A DNA stretch of 30,644 bases from NCBI GenBank assembly GCA_029747585.1, contig JAPEVF010000551.1, positions 1-30,644 on the forward strand, read 5' to 3'. Source of the DNA: Pleurotus djamor. Lineage: Eukaryota; Basidiomycota; Agaricomycetes; Agaricales; Pleurotaceae. The position numbers were made by a program, and so were the translations under genes. Shown piece by piece: positions 20,873-30,109 of this stretch (within the stretch, counting starts at the first letter, position 1; each line of letters opens with the position of its first letter). The notes under the pieces are model-generated. The model searched no databases, was not told the origin of the DNA, and worked only from the letters and a program-made list of their open reading frames with translations.

Positions 20873-21938
20873 ACCGCTTCGTCTGCCTTTTCTGCCCCCC
20901 GATTGCTTACCGTCATTGCACAAGTCCCAGTCGTGCGCCTGTCATCCCCTCCCCCCAAATTCCACTTCTCCAACTCAATTCATCACCCATCCTTCTCAAA
21001 ATGCGTCGCAAACAAAGTCACGCATTCGACGAACACGATGCCCCGCTCTCATTGGTGGGAAATGGTGTATTAGATGGTGAAAATCAAGATTACAGGCGGG
21101 TGCGGGTACCTACGGCTACTCTTGATATGGTACGTCCCTCCTTTTCGGACATGCACAGACGGCTTACAATCACTCCAGCACGCTATTCCAACGATATCCC
21201 ACCAGTCCCAAGCCTCCGAGTCTCCACACTCACAACGATCAATCGGCACCCCCATTCCCAACCCCATAATGAAACCTTCGAGTTCGAGTTCGAACGAAGC
21301 AAGCTATACCAAGATAACCCATACATGACCAACATATCCGAATGGCAGGACGAACAACCAATCCGTTGATGAGATATTCGCTGCGGTTGGTGTAGGAAAA
21401 CAAGAACGGTTAGCTTCCTTTGTGTTTCTCCCAAGTAAAAAACATACAACCGGCTTACAACCCCCAGATCCCAGATCCCAGCCCCGACGTCCCAGCCTGA
21501 TACGAACACGACGGCCACTCCACCAACAAGTAGTAATCCCCCTCGAGTGACCCTGGGAGTACAACCACCCCATCTATCGAATCCGTACGAGAATCAAGCG
21601 GGACCTCCTGGGATCTACCCACCACAGCCGTACCCTTTGCCACCTCATACAGGGACATCGTCGCCGCCACCGCCTGGCTCGCCGGCATCCATATCCCATT
21701 TGACGAGTACGGGTTCTTCGGCGTTTGTTGGAGGGTTCGCTGGACCGAGATTGGGAGTGGTGGATCTTGATGAAGGTGAAGCTTCAGCGAGTAATCAATT
21801 GGTGCATCGGGATGGGGGAGGGTTAAAATCGCGGAGGCGGAAGAGGCAGAGGTGCAGAGGCAGAAGGAAGAGGTGGATGACATACCACCACCGACTTATG
21901 AGAGTGTCGCAGGTGGTCAATCCGACGCTCCAAATTAA
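20873..21938 (+). pseudogene. Copy A: proline-rich protein with PPxY tail, two breaks
   Basis: Three exons: 21001-21129, 21179-21408 and 21468-21938, with introns of 49 and 59 bp. The leader and first exon are near-identical to 23165-23348 (copy B). The protein starts MRRKQSHAFDEHDAPLSLVG; later come AVGVGKQER, a proline-rich stretch (PPGIYPPQPYPLPPHTG) and VVDLDEGEASASNQLVHRD. After a one-base shift in the G-run near 21810-21822 it reads VKIAEAEEAEVQRQKEEV, then DDIPPPTYESV and stop at 21936-21938. An in-frame TGA lies at 21326-21328. The acidic coiled-coil-like end with IPPPTYE resembles cytoplasmic tails of basidiomycete single-pass membrane proteins; no membrane segment is seen here, so this may be a detached tail. 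PPxY motifs bind WW domains such as those of Rsp5-type ubiquitin ligases. Confidence 0.5.
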
Positions 21939-22524
21939 TCTATGGATATTATTGTACGTTTCGACCATGAACGTTATGAACTTGTACTTATTTTTGCTCT
22001 TTGTCAAGTCATATGGACTCGCGCGCTCGAGTTGGCGTGCACCTATCTCTTCATCCATGTTGTGAGGGTTCCCCTCAGTTTGTGCGCGTAATCGCCGCTT
22101 TTACATCACATGACCGTCACATGCCGACTCTAATTCCCTTTTCGTATCTTCCTTTCTTCCTCCGCACTTCCAACACGCCCACCCATATTGGTCTCTCCTC
22201 CTCCAACTCCCGCCATTACATACCTACTCTCCTCTCGATCCTCTAGTAACTCTCTCCCACCCAACTTGCAAATCTCAAAATCCCTCATACCTTGGGAAAC
22301 CCAGCTCAATCTCAACATGATTCCCCACTCCTCCTTCTAGGCTTTTTCTGTCCTATCTTTACTTTCGAGCCCTCTTTTTGTGTTTGCACATACTACATAC
22401 GACTCGGACACTCTTAGTATATAGTACCTCTTGTTTTTGCTACGAAAATAACAGGTTTTTCCCCTGCTCTCTATTTCCGGTCCTCTTCAGTTGCTTTCGC
22501 TCTCTTTTCATTTCTCCTCGCCAT
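21939..22524. other. No gene seen
   Basis: A fragment at 22018-22060 resembles 18693-18745 (CACCTATCTCTTCATCC). Otherwise the stretch is pyrimidine-rich on the plus strand, without a coding signal. Confidence 0.45.
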
Positions 22525-22722
22525 CTCCGACTTCGACCTCGACTTATCGCCTTTGACTACGACTGCCCGACTCCGACTTCGACTTTGATTCGTGACTTCG
22601 ACCGTGCTGAACCGACTCCGCCGCCCGACTTCGACTTATCGTCCTCGACTTCGACTTATCGCTCTTGACTTCGACCCATCGCCTTCGTCTTTGATTAATC
22701 GCCTCCGACTTCGACTATCGGC
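22525..22722. repeat. Degenerate minisatellite, GACTTCGACTTATCGCC type
   Basis: The stretch is built from (C)GACTTCGACT-like hexamer steps and a longer unit close to CGACTTCGACTTATCGCCTT, repeated about ten times with variation. All frames give Arg/Leu/Ser/Asp-biased peptides, so the overlapping ORFs are most likely shadows. It lies just upstream of copy B of the dispersed family. Confidence 0.8.
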
Positions 22723-22889
22723 TACAGAACTCGTCCTCGCCTTCGCGCTATCGAAACCCCGAACCCTCAAGACCATTTCACGGTCATTTCCATTCCAAAC
22801 CTTTTATACTCACATATTCTACCCGTTTTAAGGCACAACCAGTCGGTCAGCCGGAGGCGACCAGCTCGCATTGCAAACCCCCCNTTTTC

Positions 22890-23978
22890 ATCACAATGTC
22901 CACCATGTTGAGACGACACCAAACGCTTCCAGCCTACCCCCTCTCCTCTGTGCACCTCGATTCTTGTGCCAACAGCCCTTCTGGACGAACATTCAGCTGA
23001 TAGAATTTGCTTCGCCGCCAGGAGGATGCGTGACATTGATAAGTGAGTACAAGCCCCATCGAATCAAGTATGACACTCACTTACCCCCACCTCGTCTGCT
23101 CTTCCTGCCCTTCGATCGCCAGCCGTTGGTGCACAAGTCCTCGCCGCGCGCCTGCCATCCCCTCCCCCCAAATTCGACTTCTCCAACTCAAATTGTCACC
23201 CATCCTTCTCAAAATGTGTTGTAAACCACGTCACGCATTCTACGAACACGATGCCCCGCTCTCATTGGTGGGAAATGGCGTATTAGATGGTGAAAATCGA
23301 GATTACAGGCGGGTGCAGGTGCGGGTACCTACGGCTACTCTTGATATGGTACGTTCCTCCTTCCCAGAACATGCGCAGACGACTTACCTTTGCTCTAGCA
23401 CCCTAATCCATTGATTTGCCACCGTTCCCATGCCTCTTCGCACTCCCAACAGTCAACCGACACTTTCTCTCTCCCACACCCCCCCTCCACATCATCATCC
23501 AAACTACCATTTCGAGCTTGAACGAAGCGAGCTACAGCAAGTCCATCAGTAGAGTAAATAACCAACATATCACAAGGGCGAGACGATTGATGGAGGCGTT
23601 GCTAAGATATCTCCCGCGGTTGGTCGAGCCGGCTATGTCGACAAACGAGAACGGTAAGTTTCATTTTGTTTTTTCTTTCAAATACAACCGACTCACCTGA
23701 CCTTGCAGACGTGCGCACCCGCGATCTCAACGTTGCTGGACCTGTTTTCAGCATTGTCGCAGATACCCTACCTCCTCCCGCCCCTCGGAACACCAACCTC
23801 CAAAATAGTTGCTCAGAGCTTCAACGAGATGCACTAGAAGACGTTCATCAACACGTAAACACGACTGTAAAGGGCTGAGACGAACCGCGCAGCTCCCGAG
23901 TGGTTTGAGGTCATATGTTGAGCCGGCTATCCAGAACATCGAAAACGGTTCGTTTTTGTCCATTCCTTTTGCTCTATA
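22890..23978 (+). pseudogene. Copy B: fullest copy of the dispersed gene family
   Basis: This copy links the others. Its 5' part matches copy C (22940-23085), its middle matches copy A (23088-23640 against 20873-21420), and its 3' part matches copy D at the window start (23640-23978). A possible start is at 23214 (MCCKPRHAFYEHDAPLSLVG). The intron after TATLDM (GTACGTTCC..GCTCTAG) is conserved with copy A, as is a later intron at about 23655-23708. After the first junction the frame ends early (..SKLPFRA, stop), so it is broken relative to copy A. The last exon (DVRTRDLNVAGPVFSIVADT.., stop 23876-23878) is intact. The family is unrecognised. Confidence 0.65.
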
Positions 23979-23981
23979 AAG

Positions 23982-24854
23982 TTGATGGATGAAGATATGA
24001 AGGGTGATGATGAAGGTAGCGGGGAGAAAGGGGAGAAGGAGGTGGTCGATCCAGATGGAGACGTCGTCATTTCCTCCCCTGCTGCTCCAGCTGCCGCTGG
24101 TACCAGTGCTGCCGAACCCAAATCGTCGTCGTCACCTCCTCTCATGACTTCCCCGACCACAGATGCTGCTGTGAAGACCCCCTCTCCACCCAACCTGAAA
24201 CCCTCCACACCGATTAAGTCGTTGAAGAAGACGTCCTACTCCCCATCCAGTTGTTAACCCTCCTGCTGCCACGCTCCTCCGAGCTGGAGGGAAAGCTCAA
24301 CGCTGCTCTTTCTGCGGTGAATTCGCTTTCGTCGGCTGACACACAGAGTTCGCGCCGAACTCGAATCTGCACACAAACCCCCAACCCGTCTTCATCCCTC
24401 CTTCTGCGAACATCCCTCCGCCAAATAGTGGTACCACGTCGGGGAATACGCCGCCGATGTCTTCTGCCACCATCGCGTCTTTGCAGGGTATCATACAGGG
24501 TATGTCACAGGGGGTGCTCAGCTTGTTGCGGTGTCGATGCCTATGTCTGTTGTTGGTGGGGCGTATCCATCGACGAAGAATGGGAATGGGAATACATACC
24601 CTACTGTCCCCTCATCTACCAATCCCAACGCAAACACCAACACTACGACCTTATCCCCGATGCAAACAATTGAGGATACGTTGAGGGGACGGTATAGGTC
24701 CTCCTACTGGGAGAGGGAGTACAGAGGGCTGTCGAAGAGTCCCTGTTCGGTGCTGAACGACTTGCAGGCCCTCAACATCAGGCAGAGTATGTGATTATGT
24801 TCACCCTGATTCAAGCTTACCTATTTTGAGCATGCAGGCTGGGACCCCACCTGA
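23982..24854 (+). pseudogene. Ser/Pro-rich gene with frame breaks, possibly gag-like
   Basis: Blocks in plus-strand order: MMDEDMKGDDEGSGEKGEKE, SSPAAPAAAGTSAAEP and SLKKTSYSP. After a one-base shift at a C-run near 24240 come PVVNPPAATLLRAGGKAQR and CSFCGEFAFVG, then a TGA and HTEFAPNSN. SSATIASLQGIIQGMSQG follows; a one-base shift at a G-run near 24510 leads to AVSMPMSVVGGAYPSTKNG and TIEDTLRGRYRSSYWEREY. An intron (about 24788-24839, GTATGTG..CATGCAG) leads to SWDPT and stop 24852-24854. CSFC..CGEF may be a decayed zinc knuckle of a retroelement gag-like protein; that is a guess. The two frame changes sit in homopolymers and could be sequencing errors; the TGA cannot be explained that way. 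Confidence 0.4.
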
Positions 24855-25182
24855 CAGGAGAAGGCACAAAATCTTGTTCGACATATCTATAATTGGGAAT
24901 ATAAAACACGCGAAGTGGATATAAGGCAAGCTAAAAGTACTTCTAATCTCGTTTTCATGCTATGCACAACATCCCCGATCTTTTCTTCGATTCTTATACC
25001 GTGGTATATGTTTGCTACATTATTTCGCATCGAATGAGCTCTAAATGAAGTAATTTGGGGAAGAGGAACATACCTTTATAATTCGCCCCAACTGTCAGCC
25101 CCTATAATTCTCCCGGGTCTCTTACCACGTCTTACTGCGATCCTCATCATGGGTTACCCATTGTACCTCAGTCATTGTGCAA
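24855..25182. other. No gene seen
   Basis: AT-richer intergenic sequence with no coding signal on either strand. Confidence 0.5.
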
Positions 25183-25337
25183 TGTAGGAATACGAACTCA
25201 GTGTATTGCGGGGGTAGCAATCACTACACGAAGTACCTGTAGGAATACGAACTAGAGTAGAGTAAGTACGATGTCGTAGGGTATGGAAGTACGATGCTCA
25301 CCTCAGTGTATTGCGGGGGGTAGCAATCACTGAGGTG
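25183..25337. repeat. Direct repeats and a strong 39-nt hairpin
   Basis: TGTAGGAATACGAACT occurs at 25183-25198 and 25238-25253. A 28-29 bp unit starting CTCAGTGTATTGCGGGGG occurs at 25197-25224 and 25302-25330. Around the second copy 25299-25337 folds into a hairpin: CACCTCAGTG pairs with CACTGAGGTG, a one-base bulge follows, then ATTGC pairs with GCAAT around an 8-nt loop (GGGGGGTA). The first copy keeps only part of the arms. This may be a foldback element end or a remnant of a short inverted-repeat transposon. Confidence 0.8.
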
Positions 25338-25747
25338 ACGAGACACAGACATAGCGTATATAAGTCCATCACGAAGCAAGTGCGTGATAACACATGTAAG
25401 TAGAACGAGAATATCATAAGTACTAGGGACTAAAACAGTAGACGAGAGGAAGAGAAATACCTGACGAGGCGTCTCATCGTGACATCGGTCTTCGGGACCG
25501 ATTGCCCATAGACCACAGAATCCAACATGCAACACCGCACACGGAGCCAGTCCTGTTCTCTCTTTTCAACTTGCATAGGGACTAAGTGCATGCTCTCTCA
25601 GAAACTACCTTCGGCCTCGTAAGTGTGGTGTGCATCGCACACCCACAGGGCAAGTGACATACCGTTGTTTCTAGCAGTGTAGACAGGCGGCCTCGGACGG
25701 AATCCATGCAGGTCGCGATGGAAAGGTGTTCCGAGTAAGAACCATTA
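25338..25747. other. No gene seen
   Basis: Only short overlapping ORFs; the longest (minus, 25224-25535) overlaps the repeat block and has no recognisable motif. Confidence 0.45.
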
Positions 25748-26025
25748 TCAATCGGATGAGAGCTTTGAAGAGGCTATTTCCAGCGATATGAGCACTGCAA
25801 ACTCCGATGTGAAGAGGCTTCTTACCCGACAGCACCTTCTTCGAAGACATTGTAATACGCCTCAAATTTTGGGTCTTCGATAAGCCGGGTCACATAGACT
25901 AATATAACTTCTCGTCTGGAGCTGTACAACGGATCGACGGTGACCTCGGCGAACGAAACTGACCCATCATGCCCAACCGATGGGCACATTGGCATCTGAG
26001 CACATTTCATCCGTGCGTCATTCAT
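25748..26025 (-). CDS. Small hypothetical ORF with one likely intron
   Basis: The minus-strand frame from 26025 reads MNDARMKCAQMPMCPSVGHD, then VTVDPLYSSRREVILVYVT and RLIEDPKFEAYYNVFEEGAV. A good donor follows (GTAAGAAGCC..GGAAATAG), joining to ASSKLSSD and stop 25748-25750. The residue composition looks protein-like and the intron is well formed, but the product is only about 75 residues and has no recognised domain. It may be the 3' end of a longer gene whose upstream exons lie in 26026-26400. Confidence 0.25.
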
Positions 26026-26482
26026 GGGTGGATGACGGGAGAAAAGATGTTATGGGTGGACCGTTTGAAGCCAGGGCGAGGATGTGGGGTAGAAAACATG
26101 GGTCGTGATGGCAGACCGAGTAGTAACAGCGAGCTTTTGATGTCAGAAAGACGCCTGTGTGTCACTGGACCAAGCCAGATACGTTCATCATCACATTTAA
26201 TCTCACTGGGGTGCGAGCCAAATATACAAATTGGGATGCACTGGGAATCCAAGTGCAGTGCGATCCGTGTAAGCCCTTTTGCGCCATTTTCTGGGGATAA
26301 AATATTCGATTGTCAGACAGGAAGACAAGAACCTGAGATGTTTAGAGACGTACGAAATAAAGCTGAGATGACAAGCAAGTAAGATTTGAATATGGAGATA
26401 CGTTAACTTGAGTTTGGGACAAGTTTGGGACGCGGAGGTTATCGCTGTGACACTACTCCTTGGAAGCATCAGCATACATCTA
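26026..26482. other. No clear gene
   Basis: Possible upstream exon material for the small minus-strand ORF, but I could not connect any frame. It ends at the candidate left edge of the Tc1/mariner element. Confidence 0.4.
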
Positions 26483-26585
26483 AGGCGCAAATATGGTTTG
26501 GATCACCGCGGCAGCGTCGACGCTCGTTTCTCTCAACGTCCACTGGTGCTCCGCGCTTACGGTTCCGTAAGGTTCGATGAGAATT

Positions 26586-27756
26586 TCACGCGTGATCCAA
26601 GGCATGATATAGAAATCCAAAAGGTGCTGCCGCATCATCAGACTCCACACATTCACGAAATTCATCCCCAAACCTCCGTATATAGTGCTTGATAAAGGAG
26701 AAACACTCTTCAATGGGGTTCAAGTCAGGGGAGTAAGGCGGGAGGTAGACAAGCTTGATTCCTCTGACAGCGAGTCAGTTGTGGGCATGGCAAGTAATGG
26801 ATAGAAGCATACCGCTCAAGACATCTCTCTTCAACACCTTCAACATGATGAATACGGCAGTTATCGAGGACAAGGACGCTGTGAGGAGCCGGGTAAGGGT
26901 TCATTACTTCGAGGAGACCATCAAGCCAATCCAAGAAATCATCGCCATTATAGCTTCCCACTTTGATTCGGCTGTAGATGATTCCTTCGATGGAAAGGGC
27001 GGGGAGAATTGAATAGCTGTTGGGTTGATTTGAACAAGGAAGTCGCGAGAAGCCCCAAGTCACACACCGTGTACCGCGCGTGAATCGCGCTCGTTTGCGT
27101 GCCCGTAGCCCATGGTAAGCCCATCCGTTCTCTCGATACGATGTCAGGACATTGACTGATGCTTCATCGGCACATACAAAGTATTCCGGGGGGTCGCGCC
27201 CCACTTCCGCGGTAAACTCAAGGCTAGCTTCCTCTGAACGTTCCGAGGCTGCCTTGGATAACTTGGAAGGTGAATACTATTAGCCGCAAGGATGTCATCG
27301 AGAGCATAAATGAAAACTCACCTTCTTGGACGAAAAGCCGAGACGTTTCAGAGTGCGGCTGATTGTGGGGAGGGACACATGTAGGTCGTGTAGTTCACAT
27401 AGCTGGTTTTGAATCTCATCAAGGTATATGTCTGGCTCCCGTTCAATGAGAGCCAGCATGAACTGTGCGTGCGTAAGGGAATAATGACAAGACATAATGA
27501 AAGATCATATACTCACATCAACAGCTAGCCCTCGCAGGACCATTGGTTGTCCAGAACGACCCTTTGGCGGCGGTACCACATCTCCATGATCCCTCCAGAC
27601 CTCGAGGGTGCGTTGCACGACGCGGAGGGGAATATCGAGGTCGATCGCTATTGATGAAGTCTTCCTGCCCAAGCTATGGGCTTGGTAGACAATCCGAGAT
27701 TTGAGGTCACGAGAGTATCGTCGGCGTTGTGGGATTGTGTTTCGTTTTCTGGGCAT
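26586..27756 (-). CDS. Tc1/mariner transposase, intact, five exons
   Basis: Predicted 318 residues, near the usual family length. Exons: 27756-27517, 27462-27322, 27261-27068, 27016-26813, 26763-26586; introns are 49-60 bp and all phases agree. The N-terminus is basic with a helix-turn-helix for DNA binding (YSRDLKSRIVYQAHSLGRK, then IPLRVVQRTLEVWRDHG); a second helical DNA-binding unit follows (HVSLPTISRTLKRLGFSSKK). The catalytic DDE core is visible: first Asp in FVCADEASVN, second Asp in SVLVLDNCRIHH, Glu in YLPPYSPDLNPIEECF, 34 residues after the second Asp block, typical of DD34E Tc1 enzymes. RYSILPALSIEGIIYS is another family signature, restored only when the 51-bp in-frame intron at 27067-27017 is removed. 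The C-terminus stops slightly early (LYHALDHA). The alternative acceptor for intron 2 shifts the protein by three residues. Confidence 0.88.
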
Positions 27757-27958
27757 TGGCGACGGAGGAGGAGGTGGTGGTGGTCAAGAGGAAAGAGCGA
27801 CGCGTCCTGCTTGCGCGCTGCACGAGACCCTGTGACGCCGTCATGCGACAAGGGTCTGGTGCCGGTTCCCACTTCAAATCGTTTCGCAAGTGATACAGCG
27901 CAAGAATTGACAAACTAAAATATACATACTCTAGATACATGCTAAAGGTAGAGAATAT

Positions 27959-28023
27959 CCCTAGTAACCAAGGCCAACAGGTGTCTGTAGCGTGCGCTAC
28001 AGGCTGCGAAAGAATTACTAGGG
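27959..28023. repeat. 65-bp interrupted palindrome near the mariner right end
   Basis: The outer arms CCCTAGTAA (27959-27967) and TTACTAGGG (28015-28023) are perfectly inverted. At the centre CTGTAGCG-TG-CGCTACAG (27985-28002) is a perfect 8-bp inverted repeat. It lies upstream of the transposase start and inside the candidate right end, so it could be a subterminal transposase-binding site or a small insertion in its own right. Confidence 0.75.
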
Positions 28024-28065
28024 AAATCGGGTGCGAAAAAAAAAAAAATTCGGGCGCTCGCGCCT

Positions 28066-28248
28066 TATGTTCTGCAATTAGCTGTAAATACCATGGAGCG
28101 TTGAGTCTAAAATTAGGCTGTGGGTATCTAACCAGGTCTGTTAATATCCTGTCAACCATCTGTATGAGACTATCCAGAAAAGTCACAGCAGGTACCCAAT
28201 CTGTCAGCCCTGTAACCCTGTAAGCCTCTGGCAGCTCTGTAATGTTCT
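28066..28248. other. CTGT-rich spacer
   Basis: No gene. The sequence is full of CTGT/CTGTAA-like words (for example CCTGTAACCCTGTAAGCCTC), a loose repeat between the mariner edge and the DUF6698 gene. Confidence 0.4.
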
Positions 28249-29379
28249 GTGCAGAACTGCAAAGCTTATCTGTTTTTCCTGATGTATATCATCTTGGGCG
28301 CTTTGGCCCCCGATGGAAAGACTTTATCAAACTCGTGCGTTTCCTATACCATTCCTCACCTACCATTTTATGACAGTCTATTTCCCAAGATAAACGACAC
28401 ATCCAACCAAAGCCGAGCAAATGACACTTTGACGCTTCGCAACTGCTTACATTACTTCCTTCCAAATCCCAGTGAGGACCGGGTACCACGTCCTGTTGAG
28501 GAAAACAAGCTAACGCGAGGATGGAATCATGATTGGACGGCGAAACTTCTCTGCCCTCAACGGTATCTACCACGGTTTGCTGCTGATCCCCTGTGAGTTT
28601 GCACGCCTGACTCCAGAATCCTGCTACTCATTGTTTGTACTAGGTCGGTTATGGAGATGGGGATGAGGAAGAAGTCCAAGATTAATCATACATTATGGCC
28701 GTCTTTTGTCTACGATACAGATACATACGACGAGAACAACCCTGAGCAGGGATTGTTCCGGGGGCGGGTTATTGTTTTTGTGCGCTTCTGTATCTCTTTC
28801 CGCATGACAGCACTGACATACCCCAGATTTTGCGGCACCTCTTCATTGGTCCCTCCGCCGCAAAAGGTTGCCGCAGGACTAAAGGACCCGACGGCCGCTC
28901 CAACGCCACATTAATCGCCACCGCAAAGGTCAATGGGTACATGGTTGCGTATGTGGCATGCCAGGTAAGTTATATATTCCGATTTTTCTTAAATAACTCA
29001 TACTCTAACCCCTTCAGGCTCGCTTTCTCCTCAACGCTCAAGATGGATGGTCGGTGGTCGACTACGGCTTCAACTGCTCAAAGTTTTATGATCGGATTGT
29101 CAAGTATTTCAAAACGGGTGTCGCTGAGTCCGACCCAGTCGTGATGGAGACTCTTGCTTGGTTAACTAGGTGAGTGACTTTGAATATGTCCTCTAGGCCT
29201 TGTATCTAGCTCACCCATACGACATCCTTAGTGAGGTATTCCACGGCGGGTCGGGCCAGGATGACGAGGCCAGCGAGACTGATTCCGATGTCGAAGACGA
29301 AGACGTTTGCATCCATCGCCAACGGCAAGTTCGGCGCCGCCTCCTTCGGACTGGCAGCAACAGCGCGAATGCGGCATAG
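28249..29379 (+). CDS. DUF6698-type protein, five exons
   Basis: Predicted 305 residues. Exons: 28249-28592, 28644-28779, 28827-28964, 29018-29169, 29232-29379; introns are 47-62 bp and the phases agree. The conserved order fits the basidiomycete DUF6698 family as I remember it: SRANDTLTLRNCL, LTRGWNHDWTAKLLCPQRY, LPRFAADP, LWPSFVYDTDTYDENNPEQG, LFRGRVIV, ILRHLFIGPSAA, YMVAYVACQARFLLNAQ, DYGFNCSKFYDRIVKYF. The C-terminus is acidic then basic (DSDVEDEDVCIHRQRQVRR). Function is unknown. The first about 50 residues do not look like the family, so the true start may be upstream or lost; the CTGT-rich spacer and the mariner element lie just before it. DUF6698 proteins are common agaricomycete hypotheticals, often near transposons. 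Confidence 0.72.
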
Positions 29380-29878
29380 ACATCTCGATTCTTCTTCCAT
29401 CCCTTCCATCCCTCATATTCTTGTCCCGCCCCTTTTGCTACTGCCCTCTCTCATTTCTCGCTCGCGCAGTTCACGTTTCTTCTCGGACTTTTTCATGGAC
29501 TCGGATATGGACCTCACGTGTACTACATTTATTGTATCATCGAAGTTTGTAAATGCTAAAAATAGAATATTTTTAATGCACCATTTTTTCGAGAACAGAC
29601 AACCTGGCTTGGTACTACAATGAGCTGATCAACGCAACCAAGACTGGTAGAATCCATTCGCCTGGCGAATGATGGTCAGTGTCTCCTGTTCTTTGTCAAC
29701 CACGGCCATACTGATATCCTTGATAAACCCTTGATCGTGTCTTCACCATCATGGTTGCACGTCATGGGTATGGCAAAATCAGGCATACTGATATCTACTT
29801 ACCATGCATGGACATCCTGGTGGGACTTGCCAGTCTGGCGTGCAATGGTAATGTATGGCGGATTTCGCTATAGTTTGG
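29380..29878. other. No gene seen
   Basis: No coding signal. It contains a perfect short palindrome CATTCGCC-T-GGCGAATG near 29656-29672 and two copies of CATACTGATATC about 80 bp apart. Confidence 0.5.
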
Positions 29879-30109
29879 TCAGACCCTGATCAGACGCGCA
29901 CCATGCTGTCGGGCATTACGAGCCATGGTGGCGTTGACAACGTCTGGTGGGGGTTTACCAGCCCTCCAACAGGGACCGCCCGATTCGCTGATGTTAAAGG
30001 CAAATCCAAAGTCAACCTGTGAGATCAAGTACGTCCTTGTTGTCCCAAGGAAGCGACACTCAAAGTACACCTGGGACGTTCCAGCAGGGGTGAAAGACGT
30101 ATCCATCAT
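29879..30109 (-). CDS. Short hypothetical ORF, C-terminal fragment
   Basis: The minus-strand frame reads SQVYFECRFLGTTRTYLISQ, then VDFGFAFNISESGGPCWRAG, KPPPDVVNATMARNARQHG and ARLIRV, then stop at 29879-29881. The ending (GPCW..PP..V..AM..AR.HG.RLIRV) looks like a conserved C-terminus I have seen in agaricomycete hypotheticals, but I cannot name the family. There is no clear upstream exon, so it may be a remnant. Confidence 0.3.
   Translation of the reverse strand: MMDTSFTPAGTSQVYFECRFLGTTRTYLISQVDFGFAFNISESGGPCWRAGKPPPDVVNATMARNARQHGARLIRV

Larger units (their letters stand above)
26483..28065. mobile_element. Tc1/mariner-type element, ends tentative
   Basis: An intact transposase gene lies inside. 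Candidate ends are TA-AGGCGC at 26481-26488 and GCGCCT-TA at 28060-28067, giving a 1583-bp element, the usual size for this superfamily, with a TA target duplication. Only six base pairs of inverted repeat are visible, short for a Tc1-type element, so the ends may be wrong or eroded. A 13-A run lies just inside the right end at about 28036-28048. Confidence 0.5.

Noticed and set aside
22378..22831. Plus-strand ORFs rich in Arg/Leu/Ser
   Set aside because: They are translations of the minisatellite and its pyrimidine-rich flank, with no start context or splice structure.
29656..29672. Perfect 8-bp palindrome CATTCGCC-T-GGCGAATG as a regulatory site
   Set aside because: It is short, isolated and not beside a supported gene, so chance is likely.
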